Shown piece by piece: positions 8,043 to 17,148 of a DNA stretch of 64,000 nucleotides. How positions within the stretch are numbered: the first letter of the stretch is position 1; each line of letters opens with the position of its first letter. The DNA lies in NCBI RefSeq assembly GCF_022810305.1, contig NZ_JALGQH010000016.1:1-64000 (forward strand), in the 5' to 3' direction. The stretch is from Rhodococcus sp. ARC_M6 (lineage in GTDB: Bacteria > Actinomycetota > Actinomycetes > Mycobacteriales > Mycobacteriaceae). The notes under the pieces are model-generated. The model saw nothing but the letters and a program-made list of their open reading frames with translations. It searched no databases and had not been told where the DNA came from. A program made the translations under genes and the position numbers.

Positions 8043-9241
8043 GAGAGTGCCTTTCCTGCTGCGACCAGCTTCAAGGGAAGCCGCTCGTATCGGTGAATGA
8101 CGTTGTTGATTGCACGTTCCGCGCTGCCTGCAGGTTCGATACGGGCGACGCGCCGGGCGAGGATGCGCAAGATGGTCTGTGTTTCGAGACGGGCCAAGCC
8201 TTGGCCTGCGCAGCCGTGTGTTCCGGAGCCGAATCCGAGCTGGCGTGCAGCGTCGCGTGTGATGTCGAATGAATCCGGATCGTGCCACTCGCGCGGGTCT
8301 CGGTTGGCGGAGGCGTACACCACCAGCACTCGACCGCCTGCGGGGATCATCGAGCCTCCCACGTCGGTGTCCCGTGTCGCTCGGCGGGAGAACGCGCGGA
8401 TCGGCGACTCGAAGCGAACGACTTCGTTGACCGCGTTCGGGATCAGATCGGGGTTCTCGCGAACGGCCTGCCATTGGTCGGGGTGTTGCGCGAACAGATT
8501 CAGCGCGCCCGAGATTGCGCCGATCGTTGTGTCCAGAGAGGGTGCGAGGTAATCGATCATCAAGGCAGGACACTGTGACTTGTCGATCTTGTTTTCGTCG
8601 GCGGCGATGAGAACGTCTTCGCCCATGCTGCCGGGAAGTACGGATCGCTCTCGGACAACCCTTTTGGAGAAGGCCAGCATCTCGGCCGCGGCTTTCGTTG
8701 CGCCGACAGCATGTCGGTTGATCGGGCCGAGGGCATCGAATGTGGCCCCGGCCCAACGCAGCAAGTCGTCGCGACCGTCTTCGGGCCACCCGACGAGATC
8801 AGGCACAATCGACATGGGTAAGGCTGTCGCGAGGTCGTCGACTCCGTCCACCCACTGCTTACGGAGGGCATTCTCGACTATGCTTTCGGCCTTTTCCTCG
8901 ATTGCAGACGTCATCTTCCGAACAGCCTTGGGAGTCAACCGATGCGCCAGGACGGATCGCTTCAGAGTGTGCTCGTCTCCATCGCTGTTGAGGGTCGTAC
9001 CCTGACCCAACTTGTTGGCGACCGGATTGAGCCCTACGCCGTCGCCGGAAATGAATGTTTCGTCGTCGAGCAGCACGGATTTGCACTCGGCGTACCGGGA
9101 AACGGCAAAAACGCGATGGCGAGCAAGCCATACCACCGGGCCCAACGCGCGTAACTCGGCGTAGTGCGGATACGGATCGAGAATCGCCTCTGTCGAGTAG
9201 ATGTTCGCACGGTATTGCGGGGTGGAGATGTCTGTAGCCAT
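8039..9241 (-). CDS. Cytochrome P450
   Basis: 400 residues from ATG 9241. The haem-binding loop is FGSGTHGCAGQGLAR with C344, the ExxR motif is E273-V-V-R276, and the I-helix has APSLDTT (233-239), a variant of the usual AGxDT with Asp-Thr kept. Length and start (MATDISTPQYRANIY) fit bacterial class I enzymes. Followed directly by its ferredoxin and reductase; preceded by an FAD hydroxylase. Likely hydroxylates or O-dealkylates the pathway substrate to produce a phenol. The substrate cannot be read from the sequence. Confidence 0.92.
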   Translation of the reverse strand: MATDISTPQYRANIYSTEAILDPYPHYAELRALGPVVWLARHRVFAVSRYAECKSVLLDDETFISGDGVGLNPVANKLGQGTTLNSDGDEHTLKRSVLAHRLTPKAVRKMTSAIEEKAESIVENALRKQWVDGVDDLATALPMSIVPDLVGWPEDGRDDLLRWAGATFDALGPINRHAVGATKAAAEMLAFSKRVVRERSVLPGSMGEDVLIAADENKIDKSQCPALMIDYLAPSLDTTIGAISGALNLFAQHPDQWQAVRENPDLIPNAVNEVVRFESPIRAFSRRATRDTDVGGSMIPAGGRVLVVYASANRDPREWHDPDSFDITRDAARQLGFGSGTHGCAGQGLARLETQTILRILARRVARIEPAGSAERAINNVIHRYERLPLKLVAAGKALS

Positions 9242-9303
9242 GAGGTTCCTAAATGAGGATGAGGACAGAGTCGAGGGCTGCGAGAACTGGGCCAGCCCGA
9301 CGG

Positions 9304-10842
9304 TCAAGCCGGCCTGGCCGCGCCGACGGGGGCCGGCAGCACAGGTACTCGGGTGTGCAGTGAAGACAGGGACCGGGAGGACGCCATCACTGTTCGATCC
9401 GGACGTACGATCGCTGCGCAGGACCGGCCGCGCCGCAGCCATGTTCCCAGAGGCGAAGATTTTTCGACTACCAAGACGTGGGCGCCCCGGCGGGTCATTT
9501 CTCGTCGCTGTCCGTCGCTCGGGGGTGTCATTGTCACGACGACCGTCTGGTCGGGCGCGATTTCGTCGAACCGGGTTGATTTGTCCACCAACGCATTTGG
9601 GCAAAGTGTTCCTGCGAGTCCGTGAATCGTCGGAACGCTACGGCGAACGAACTGCGATGGACGCAGGCTGGGGGTCGCGCTGTCGGTCACTTTGGCCGCG
9701 ATGCCGGGAAGCTTGATCAGCGGCGGGAGGACACGTTTTCGCACTGCGGCAGTCCGATGGCCGCCCCCGGTCATCGCCCAGCCGACCATCACGGCCCGTT
9801 TGATCATCGCGGTAGCGTGCGGGCCGCGTTCGATCTGGTAACTGTCGAGCGCGGATGCGGGGAGCAGACCTTCCCGGACCGCGACCAGTTTCCACATCAG
9901 GTTTTTTGCATCACGAAGGCCGGCGCCCAGGCCTTGTCCGATGAACGGAGGCGTGAGGTGGGCTGCGTCGCCGAGCAAAAATACTCGGCGATCGCGCCAC
10001 CGGTCGGCGACCTGCGCGTGAAAGGTGTATTCCGCGACCCGGATCAGCTCCACATCCGAGTTGACGACAGCTCCGAGCCACGGGTCGAACAGCGGACGCA
10101 AGGTATCGAGGTCACGATAATCGTCCACGGTTTCGTGATCCTGCAATCGGAATTCCCACCGATAGCGCGTCTCACCGATCCGCATGTAAGTTCCCGCGCG
10201 GTGCGGGTCGCACAGTTGGTGGACGCCATCCCATAGCTGCAAGTCGGCGGTGGTGGCGATGTCGACGACCAGCCACCGTTGCTCGAATCCCAAGTGCGTC
10301 ATCCGTGATCCGATCGCGGAGCGCACGACGCTGTTGGCCCCATCGCAGCCCAATACGTAGTCCGCCGTGACCGAATGTACTCGCCCAGTGTCTCTTTCAG
10401 TGTAGATCACGCGTACCGTATCGCGTTCGTTGATGACGTCGGAGACTTCGCAATGGCCACGAAATGTCACATTGCCGCCTTGGTCCATTCTTGCTCGCAG
10501 TACCGCTTCGAGTGCGGGCTGGTCGAACATGTTGGCCGCGGGGAATCCGTGTGGTTGTTCCGTCGGGTTGCGGGTGAATTCTGCGATCGTGCTCATGTCC
10601 GAGTCGATCAACCGTAGACCCTGTCCGGCTCGTGAGATCGAGCCGAACTCCTCGGCGATACCTAGATCGCCGAGGATGCGATAGATCTCGTCATCGAGGT
10701 GAACGGCTCGCGGTTGCGCGAAAACGCTCGCCCACCTGTCGAGCACAAGACAGTTCGTGGAGTATCGGCCCAGTAGTGACGCGGCGGTCATTCCGGATGG
10801 ACCGGCCCCGACGATTACCACGGGGTAGTGCTTTAAGGTCAT
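9304..10842 (-). CDS. FAD-dependent aromatic hydroxylase (MhpA/PheA type)
   Basis: 512 residues from ATG 10842 (a GTG at 10863 is the alternative; neither has a good ribosome site). Group A flavoprotein monooxygenase: GxGxxG at VIVGAGPSGMTAA, the DG motif in LGCDGANSVVRSAIG, the GD motif in FLLGDAAHLTPPFIGQGLGAG, and a C-terminal thioredoxin-like extension of about 110 residues. Such enzymes ortho-hydroxylate phenolic substrates to catechols, which fits a downstream extradiol dioxygenase in the same operon. Closest in style to 3-(3-hydroxyphenyl)propionate hydroxylases. Confidence 0.85.
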   Translation of the reverse strand: MTLKHYPVVIVGAGPSGMTAASLLGRYSTNCLVLDRWASVFAQPRAVHLDDEIYRILGDLGIAEEFGSISRAGQGLRLIDSDMSTIAEFTRNPTEQPHGFPAANMFDQPALEAVLRARMDQGGNVTFRGHCEVSDVINERDTVRVIYTERDTGRVHSVTADYVLGCDGANSVVRSAIGSRMTHLGFEQRWLVVDIATTADLQLWDGVHQLCDPHRAGTYMRIGETRYRWEFRLQDHETVDDYRDLDTLRPLFDPWLGAVVNSDVELIRVAEYTFHAQVADRWRDRRVFLLGDAAHLTPPFIGQGLGAGLRDAKNLMWKLVAVREGLLPASALDSYQIERGPHATAMIKRAVMVGWAMTGGGHRTAAVRKRVLPPLIKLPGIAAKVTDSATPSLRPSQFVRRSVPTIHGLAGTLCPNALVDKSTRFDEIAPDQTVVVTMTPPSDGQRREMTRRGAHVLVVEKSSPLGTWLRRGRSCAAIVRPDRTVMASSRSLSSLHTRVPVLPAPVGAARPA

Positions 10843-10909
10843 GACGCCACTGCGGTTCGGCACGTAGTGGAAGTACCGAGCCGAGGCAAAGTTTCGCCTG
10901 TCCCGAGAT

Positions 10910-11848
10910 TCATCGCGCGTACTTCACCTTCGTGCGCTGGATTCCGAGGTCGAGCATGAAGTCATCCGTTGCGATGCTCACTTCGACCACATCCCCGTCC
11001 TTCAAGTAGTGGGGATTGGCCGACTGCTTGTTGAAGAACAGCTTCCATTTGAGCGCGGGCGGTAAGAACCCGCCGATGATCTCGATCGGTTTGGCGGGCG
11101 CCTTGAGGGCCGTTCCGCCGGGTGTGCCGGTGAGAATCAAGTCCCCGACATCGAGGCGTTGAAATTTGCTCAGGGTCTCCAACGCCTTTGACGGCGGATA
11201 GATCATGTCTCGGACCGTACTGTTCTGTCGCAGTTCACCATTGACGCGAAGCATCAGTCGGAGCTTGTCGAAACGGGCGAAGTCGCCTTCCTCGAGAATG
11301 AGCAGCACCGGACCGACGGGAGTGAAGGTCGGGTATGACTTCGCCTCGTAGAACTGTGTTTTCGGCAACTGAACATCGCGGGCGGACACATCATTGGTGA
11401 TCACCAGTGCTGCGATATGGTCGGCGGCGGTGGAGTTGTCCACGGGAGTGCCGACAGGGAACGGCTTTCCGATGACGAGTCCGATCTCCGCCTCGTAGTC
11501 GAGTAGATTCACGTGTGCGGGTTTGACGATGGCGTCCGTGGGTCCACTGATCGAGCCGGACGATTTCCGGAAGAAGGTTAGCGGGACCGTGTCGGGGTTC
11601 ATGCCCGAATCCTTGACGTGTGAAACGTAATTGGTCATCTGTGCGACGACCCGGCACGGGGCGGTGACTGGTGAAATCAGGTCAAGTGTCTCGAGCGGTA
11701 CGGTGTCTGTGCTGTTGGATGCGGCATCGACTGCTGTGCGATCGCTGAGCAGTTCGGCCGTGGTCGTTGCCGAGGTGTCGATGCGTGCTGCGCCGGCGGG
11801 TAGCTGTACCCACCAGGCGTCGGGGGTGCGGAGGACCGGGATGCTCAT
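10910..11848 (-). CDS. Fumarylacetoacetate hydrolase (FAH) family protein
   Basis: 312 residues from ATG 11848. The FAH core is visible: the metal-site stretch LLDYEAEIGLVIGKP, NDVSARDVQ, a KSYPTFTPVGPVL block and the closing LILTGTPGGTA and LKDGDVVEVSI. Members hydrolyse or decarboxylate ring-cleavage products (fumarylacetoacetate, 2-oxohept-3-enedioate and similar). Here the ATG overlaps the dioxygenase stop (ATGA), so it most likely acts on the ring-opened product of that enzyme. Confidence 0.85.
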   Translation of the reverse strand: MSIPVLRTPDAWWVQLPAGAARIDTSATTTAELLSDRTAVDAASNSTDTVPLETLDLISPVTAPCRVVAQMTNYVSHVKDSGMNPDTVPLTFFRKSSGSISGPTDAIVKPAHVNLLDYEAEIGLVIGKPFPVGTPVDNSTAADHIAALVITNDVSARDVQLPKTQFYEAKSYPTFTPVGPVLLILEEGDFARFDKLRLMLRVNGELRQNSTVRDMIYPPSKALETLSKFQRLDVGDLILTGTPGGTALKAPAKPIEIIGGFLPPALKWKLFFNKQSANPHYLKDGDVVEVSIATDDFMLDLGIQRTKVKYAR

Positions 11849-13014
11849 GAGGAGGCTACTTTCAACAGGCCGCGGAGGCGTTCGGGGTCGAATTCGTTGT
11901 CGCGGTGTAGGGCCGAGATGATCGATCGGAGTTCGTGGAGAGCGTCTTTGCCGGGAGCGAGGCCGAGGAAGTCCTTGCTCACAGGTGGTCCCCATTGGGC
12001 CAATCCTGTTGCGGTCATCGGTGCCCACCCCGGTTCGAGGGAGGAATCGAAGAGGTCGCCGTCACTGAAGTGTTCGACGAGGAAACCGTCCGGGTCCCGC
12101 CAGTAGTCGAATATCTGGCTGCCTTGGATGTGGCGGCCGATGCCCCACGAGTGCTTGTATCCGCGTTCGGTGAGGTATCGGTGGCCTGCCCCGATGGCGT
12201 CGAGGTCGCACACCTGGTACGCCGAGTGCACGTAGCGGTCCGAGGGGCCCAACGTCATGGCGAGTGTGTGATGGTCGGTGGGGGTCTCGCCGCGATCGCA
12301 GCGAATGAAGCTCATCACTGGACCGCGTTCGCGTTGGCCGTCGTAGAAGAGGAAGTCGCTCACGATCAGCCCGAGGTGTTCGAGGTACCAGTCGAGATTC
12401 TCGAGGTAGCGGGTGCGCTGGAGAACGACGTGTCCCAGTCGTTCCACTCGCGCAGGTTCACGCGGAGTTCGCTGGGTGGAGTTCAGTCGGGGAGCGATCT
12501 GGGGTGCGGTGTGCGAGACACCGAAGTTCAGGGCGTGCACCTGCTGTCGCGGCAGTTGCGCCCCGCCGTCGATTTCGGCGACCACCCGCACTGCCTGACC
12601 GCTCGGATCGGTCAAGCTCACCGCGACCCCGCCGATGGCGTCGGGAAGTCGATCGACGCGGCGATCGGCCGCCTCGGCCAGTTTCACCACGTCGGCGACA
12701 TCGGCGGCCAGGAAGGCCGCGCCGACGTAGCTCGAGCGGCCCCCCTTGCGGATGATCACACACGGGGAACCGACATCGGTACCTCGCAAATGCAGTTCAT
12801 CCGGCGTACGTAGCGTGACCGAAAATCCGAAAGCCTCGGCAAAGGCTTGTGCTTTGACCAGATCCGGCTTCCGGAACTCGAGCCACGCGATGTCGTGGAC
12901 CTTGATGACCGGATTCCTGGCGCGCCCGGGATGTTCACCCGGCAATGATCCTTGGTCGACGTGAATGTTCTGGTGGCCGTCGACGCCTGACCGGGGGTTG
13001 ATGTCTGTCGGCAT
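11845..13014 (-). CDS. Type I (VOC) extradiol ring-cleavage dioxygenase
   Basis: 389 residues from ATG 13014, which has GGAGGA a few bases upstream. Two VOC halves; the C-terminal half has the His-His-Glu iron facial triad at H195 (RLGHVVLQ), H263 (YVHSAYQV) and E314 (FLVEHFSDGD). Cleaves a catechol next to one hydroxyl. First gene of a seven-gene operon, so the catechol is probably made by the FAD hydroxylase and/or P450 that follow. The metal ligands support activity; the substrate (alkyl-catechol, steroid-derived catechol or other) is open. Confidence 0.88.
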   Translation of the reverse strand: MPTDINPRSGVDGHQNIHVDQGSLPGEHPGRARNPVIKVHDIAWLEFRKPDLVKAQAFAEAFGFSVTLRTPDELHLRGTDVGSPCVIIRKGGRSSYVGAAFLAADVADVVKLAEAADRRVDRLPDAIGGVAVSLTDPSGQAVRVVAEIDGGAQLPRQQVHALNFGVSHTAPQIAPRLNSTQRTPREPARVERLGHVVLQRTRYLENLDWYLEHLGLIVSDFLFYDGQRERGPVMSFIRCDRGETPTDHHTLAMTLGPSDRYVHSAYQVCDLDAIGAGHRYLTERGYKHSWGIGRHIQGSQIFDYWRDPDGFLVEHFSDGDLFDSSLEPGWAPMTATGLAQWGPPVSKDFLGLAPGKDALHELRSIISALHRDNEFDPERLRGLLKVASS

Positions 13015-13034
13015 ATTGAATCCTCCGAAGCTGT

Positions 13035-13048
13035 TGACGATATCGTCA
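13035..13048. promoter_or_regulatory. Operator palindrome 1 (TetR)
   Basis: TGACGATATCGTCA, a perfect 14-bp palindrome 21 bp upstream of the dioxygenase start. A near-identical copy lies 44 bp away at 13079-13092, closer to the divergent TetR gene. Paired palindromes in a shared promoter are typical of autoregulating TetR repressors. Confidence 0.8.
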
Positions 13049-13078
13049 CTTATTGCAGGAGGCCGCGTCAACCCTTTT

Positions 13079-13092
13079 TGACGAAATCGTCA
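13079..13092. promoter_or_regulatory. Operator palindrome 2 (TetR)
   Basis: TGACGAAATCGTCA; differs from 13035-13048 at one central base. Centre-to-centre distance to the first copy is 44 bp, about four helical turns, so two dimers would sit on the same face. Likely bound by the adjacent TetR protein. Confidence 0.8.
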
Positions 13093-13150
13093 TTTTGTTA
13101 TGGTGGCGTTAGACTGGGCTCCTTGCGTGACGGAAGGGAAGCATCAAGTG

Positions 13151-13822
13151 ATGGAGGACAGCCGCGTCGAACGCCGCAAAGCTCGCACCCGAGCGGCACT
13201 CGTCCGAGCCGCACTGGATTTTGTTGCAAATGGCAACGTCAACGCGCCGGTTCTGGAGATCACCCAAGCTGCCGATGTAGGCAACGGATCCTTCTACAAT
13301 TATTTCGCCAGCAAAGAGGAACTGTGGAGCGCCGCCGTCGACGAGGCGCTGGAATCCGTCGGCGCGTACCTCGATACCCTCACGGTGGGCCTGGATGATC
13401 CCGTCGAGAAGTTCACGCAGTCCTTCAGGCTGTCCGGGCGCCTGTTTCGAATGGAGCCGCAGCTGAGTCGGGTTCTGCTCACCGCGGAAGCGGCAGTGGT
13501 TGCGTCCGAGCGAGGTTTGGCGCCGCGCTCGCGCCGAGACATCGAATCGGCGACGAAACAGGGACGATTCGACGTCGAGGACTCCGAACTTGCCTTGGCT
13601 CTTGTGTCGGGCACCCTGTTGTCGATGGGCCGTTTGCTCCTTGAAGATTCGGATCGAGACGAGGCGAGCACCGTCGACCGAACGACCGTACGAGTTCTCC
13701 GGGCGCTGGGTGTACCTGCATGCGAGGCGGAAGAGTTGTGCAGCAAGGCCCTTCCACAGTCTTACCGTGGAGCGTTGCACACCGTCATCGCCCCGGCGTC
13801 AGTCCTACCGGATGGCACCTAG
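13151..13822 (+). CDS. TetR-family transcriptional regulator
   Basis: 223 residues from ATG 13151 (in-frame starts at 13148 and 13100 are possible). The N-terminal helix-turn-helix is clear: RAALVRAALDFV...ITQAADVGNGSFYNYFASKEELW. The C-terminal ligand domain is not similar to anything I can name. Transcribed away from the catabolic operon, with two matching palindromes between them, so it is probably the repressor of both itself and the operon, released by a pathway intermediate. Confidence 0.88.
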   Translation: MEDSRVERRKARTRAALVRAALDFVANGNVNAPVLEITQAADVGNGSFYNYFASKEELWSAAVDEALESVGAYLDTLTVGLDDPVEKFTQSFRLSGRLFRMEPQLSRVLLTAEAAVVASERGLAPRSRRDIESATKQGRFDVEDSELALALVSGTLLSMGRLLLEDSDRDEASTVDRTTVRVLRALGVPACEAEELCSKALPQSYRGALHTVIAPASVLPDGT

Positions 13823-14277
13823 AGGCGCAGCATGGTGACAGTCCGATGCCTGCGCAGGGCGCCGGCACCTCGGCTGCCTGCGCGACCGGAGGAGCGTGAA
13901 TCAGGTACCCCAAGTCCTCGCGGTGGAGACTCTCCCACATCGCACATATCCGCGAGCGTTCTACGGTCCATGTCGGACGAAGGAGTTTCGGTACTCGTCG
14001 AGAAACTCTTATTCGCCCTTGACTGACGACTTGATCATAAGTGATGATTACGTCAGAAAGTGGAGTGAACTTCCCCGACAAATGAGAAAGATGTGCCCTG
14101 GGCAGGGGGGCACCGCGCCGCGCTTCGCGAGGTTCGGGTGGTCCTACAGGCATCCTGTGGGAAGATTCACCGGCTTTCGTCCGTGCAGATCCGAGTGGCG
14201 GGCCATTCAGCACCGCAAAGAGCCGATTGGTACCTCACTTTTCATGGCGTCCGTTGGCGGCAGGAGAAGGGAATCCC
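13823..14277. other. Intergenic gap of about 455 bp
   Basis: No gene, strong repeat or terminator recognised. Open frames on both strands lack motifs and good ribosome sites. Confidence 0.4.
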
Positions 14278-14547
14278 ATGGATAGGGTTAGTGCCCCTTC
14301 GCGGGAAGTTGTCGATGCAGTCGCTTTCTTGTTGCAGCAACCTGATGCATCCGATTTTCGTAGGCGAGCCCAGAAATTAGTCAAGCGACTTCCGGCGAAA
14401 GCGCAAGGGCCGGCGCAGTTCGACTACACGGAATCGGACATTTTCGTAGTGAAGGCGGCGCGCAAACGTCGGGCCGATCTTGCGGTCGACACTGCTGAAC
14501 TTCGAGCAGTGGGGCGGGTCGAGAGTCCTTGTAAAGCAAAGGACTAA
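14278..14547 (+). CDS. Hypothetical protein, 89 residues
   Basis: ATG 14278 is preceded by AGGAGAAGGGA at good spacing, the main reason to accept it. The product is basic and soluble, with no signal peptide or membrane segment; the middle (FRRRAQKLVKRLPAKAQ) is amphipathic. No family recognised. It stands alone between the TetR gene and an SDR gene. Confidence 0.45.
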   Translation: MDRVSAPSREVVDAVAFLLQQPDASDFRRRAQKLVKRLPAKAQGPAQFDYTESDIFVVKAARKRRADLAVDTAELRAVGRVESPCKAKD

Positions 14548-14814
14548 GCGTAAATAGTGTCTATTTCCCGCAGCGTCCGACGAGGAGAGTGCCCACAGTA
14601 GTCAGCGGAGGAGCGTCCCGGACTCTTGGGCTCAGACCGTGCCAGTCACGCTGCGTCTGAGAGCAACATTGGTTCTTCCTGACCGCAGTACGGCCGCTGA
14701 TTCGATCCCACCAGCAAACCGTCGCTCAACCAGCAGAGGCTACTTATTAACGCTCCCGAGTGGGAGGCGGCCAGGTTGTCCATTCCCTTCCATCCAGAAC
14801 CAAAAGGTGCACAC

Positions 14815-15627
14815 ATGAAAACTGCAGTTGTTACCGGAGCATCTTCAGGCATCGGCCGTGCCGTCGCCCGAGCACTACTCACACGAGAATTCCATGTGAT
14901 CGGAACGAGTAGGAATATCTCGGCGATCGCCGACCCCCTGCCAGGCGTCGAGTACCGCGAACTGGATCTGACCGAATCCGAATCCATACAGTCTTTCGTC
15001 AACGGCCTCCAACACATCGACATCGACGTGTTGGTCAACAATGCGGGCGAAAGCCAATGCGGCCCAATCGAAGAGCTGCCCATTGACGCCGTGAGGCGTC
15101 TTTTTCAGCTCAACGTCTTCGGTCCGGTGGAACTGACCCAGCGCGTGCTACCCGGCATGAGGGTGCGTGGGCGCGGCACAGTCGTCAACGTCGGATCGAT
15201 GCTGGCGAGCTTCCCCCTGGCCTACCGCTCTTCGTACGCGGGAACCAAAGCCGCGATCAAGGCCTTCTCGACGGCAGCCCGTTACGAACTGAAACCGTTC
15301 GGCATCGACATCACTACCGTCGAGCCCGGCTCGATCGACACCGGACTCTCCACACGGCGCACCAAATACTGCGGACCGCATTCTCCATATCAACGCGACT
15401 TCACAACTGTGATCGCGAAGCTCGACGCTAAAGAAGGACAAGGCATTTCGCCAGACACCGTGGCGAGAACCGTCCTGAAAGCCGTCGAGGCAAAACGCAC
15501 ACGCCCAGTCTACGCAGTCGGAAGCAATGCACCCGTGGTCCTCCTGGCGCAGCGGATGCTCCCACGCACAGTTATGGAGACATTGACGGCCAGGGCATAC
15601 GGACTCCCCAGTCGGCGTCCGATTTGA
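14815..15627 (+). CDS. Short-chain dehydrogenase/reductase (SDR)
   Basis: 270 residues from ATG 14815 (AAAAGG upstream). Classical SDR: cofactor motif TGASSGIG near residue 8, NNAG in the middle, catalytic Ser in VGSMLAS and the YxxxK pair in SSYAGTK, followed by EPGSIDTG. NAD(P)-dependent oxidation or reduction of an alcohol or ketone. No arginine typical of strict NADPH enzymes is obvious beyond GTSRN. Isolated gene; could serve the neighbouring catabolic pathway but nothing links them. Confidence 0.85.
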   Translation: MKTAVVTGASSGIGRAVARALLTREFHVIGTSRNISAIADPLPGVEYRELDLTESESIQSFVNGLQHIDIDVLVNNAGESQCGPIEELPIDAVRRLFQLNVFGPVELTQRVLPGMRVRGRGTVVNVGSMLASFPLAYRSSYAGTKAAIKAFSTAARYELKPFGIDITTVEPGSIDTGLSTRRTKYCGPHSPYQRDFTTVIAKLDAKEGQGISPDTVARTVLKAVEAKRTRPVYAVGSNAPVVLLAQRMLPRTVMETLTARAYGLPSRRPI

Positions 15628-16086
15628 GGGCTGCTGTTGGTTGTTCGATACGAAACGTGTTGGGAGGGAGGGGGTGCCTCGGCACTCCGATATCCTTGCT
15701 TCCGCTACACGCTGGTATCGATTTGGCGGTGGTGGGCGAGCTGGACAAAGAAACATTGACGTGTGCGCGAAATGTGGCCAATGCTCGATAGGCAGACAAT
15801 CTGAGCGCGTATATTGACCGATAATCCGCCCACCGCTCGATCGTGCACTTCAGAAAAGATCTAGTGTGCATATAGGCCAGTTGACTGCTGATGTCGTGGC
15901 TCTAAGGCCAACAAGGCGACACGGCCCGCCGAATCCTCGCCAGGCCTGCCAGCATTGGTCGGCACGGCTCGAACATGGTTCTGCGCCCAAGATCAGACCT
16001 CTCACCACTGCAGCCAAGCGCACAATTTCTGCCCCTCATCAGAGTGGGTGAATGATCATCGGCACGAGAGAAACAGCTAAATCACA
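15628..16086. other. Intergenic gap of about 460 bp
   Basis: No gene or conserved element recognised. Confidence 0.4.
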
Positions 16087-16449
16087 GTGAGCACATGTCG
16101 TCATGCCGCCGAAGACTTTGACTCCACGGTCAGCACCGCAACGCCGGCCGCTGCTGCGAGTGATGAGCCGACGGTGGAGGAGGCTACCGCACTATCTTGG
16201 TCGGAGGGTTCTTCCGGCGTGTTGGGGAGTGAATCCCAGACAGCTGCAGGCAGCGACTCCGACGGCGGCGATGAGTTTCTGACCCCGGGACACGTCGCTG
16301 CGCTTTTCCACGTCACCCCGAAAACCGTCGGCCGCTGGGCCATCGAAGGAAAAATTGGATACATTACGACTGTCGGTGGGCACCGCCGTTACCGCCGCGC
16401 GGAAATTCATGCTCTCCTGCGCGCACTCAGTTGCCCGAAAACTGACTGA
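16087..16449 (+). CDS. BldC-like MerR-type DNA-binding protein
   Basis: 120 residues from a GTG. The last 55 residues are a compact winged helix-turn-helix: FLTPGHVAALFHVTPKTVGR then GGHRRYRRAEIHALL, the signature of BldC and excisionase-type MerR-like domains. The first 60 residues are low-complexity (Ala/Ser/Glu) and may be partly untranslated, so the true start is uncertain. BldC proteins bind direct repeats and regulate development genes in actinobacteria; plasmid copies are common. The next gene follows 59 bp later on the same strand. Confidence 0.7.
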   Translation: MSTCRHAAEDFDSTVSTATPAAAASDEPTVEEATALSWSEGSSGVLGSESQTAAGSDSDGGDEFLTPGHVAALFHVTPKTVGRWAIEGKIGYITTVGGHRRYRRAEIHALLRALSCPKTD

Positions 16450-16508
16450 GTCCAAGCCCAAGGCTCCGAGCCCGGCACTGCCGTAGGTCATGGAGAGGAG
16501 AACCTTTC

Positions 16509-16874
16509 GTGGATTTCGTTGTTCGGGCGGTCTCGACTCTGCCGAAGGTGGCCGGTTCGGTGGTGGAGTCGAACAACTGGCGACTGTATGAAGGGTATCC
16601 GTGGGTTGACTGGTTGTTGATTGCTCGTCTGAGCGTGCTGGTGGTCAGGGTCCGACCCGCCAACTGGGAATTCGACGATTGGGTGCGGTGCGGTGAGCAG
16701 AGCGGTCTGTTCGGCCCGGATTGTCGTGTGTGGGAGGAGTTCTTCACTCAGCCGCTGACTGTCGGGAGCGAAGGCTCCTGGGTGGACGGCCGTCACCGTG
16801 CTGCGCTGATTGCAGCGTCGGGGGCACCTCGGGTGGTCGTAACTGATCCCCGATGGCGTCCCGCGTGGGCATGA
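16509..16874 (+). CDS. Hypothetical protein with ParB-like residue pattern
   Basis: 121 residues from a GTG preceded by GGAGAGGAGA. Contains WVDGRHRAALIAASGAPRVVV near residue 90, resembling the DGxHRxxAA motif of ParB/sulfiredoxin-type domains, but the rest does not align by eye. No membrane segment or signal peptide is convincing. Probably in one unit with the BldC-like gene before it. Function unknown. Confidence 0.5.
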   Translation: MDFVVRAVSTLPKVAGSVVESNNWRLYEGYPWVDWLLIARLSVLVVRVRPANWEFDDWVRCGEQSGLFGPDCRVWEEFFTQPLTVGSEGSWVDGRHRAALIAASGAPRVVVTDPRWRPAWA

Positions 16875-17148
16875 GAGGGGCTGACAGGTTCAAAGCTTCA
16901 CAGGCCCCAATCGGAAACCCTAACCGCACCACCGCCCAGCGAGTCAGCAGCTGGACGGTCTTGGTCCTCGTCCTGACGGGCACGACATGTTCGGGCCGGT
17001 CGTGCGTGAGCCCGAAACGGCATCACTTTGCTCGCAGTGCTTAACTTTTGTCGCGCCACCTAACAGTCCCTTGACGACTGGATAAGCCGTCCGGGCACCG
17101 TAAAGGACATACGAGATTTGCGACCGGCAAGTCTGGTTTGATCATCCT

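Noticed and set aside
9201..9716. Long open frames on the opposite strand of the catabolic genes
   Set aside because: Arginine-rich shadows of the real minus-strand genes with no motifs or ribosome sites; similar shadow frames were ignored throughout.
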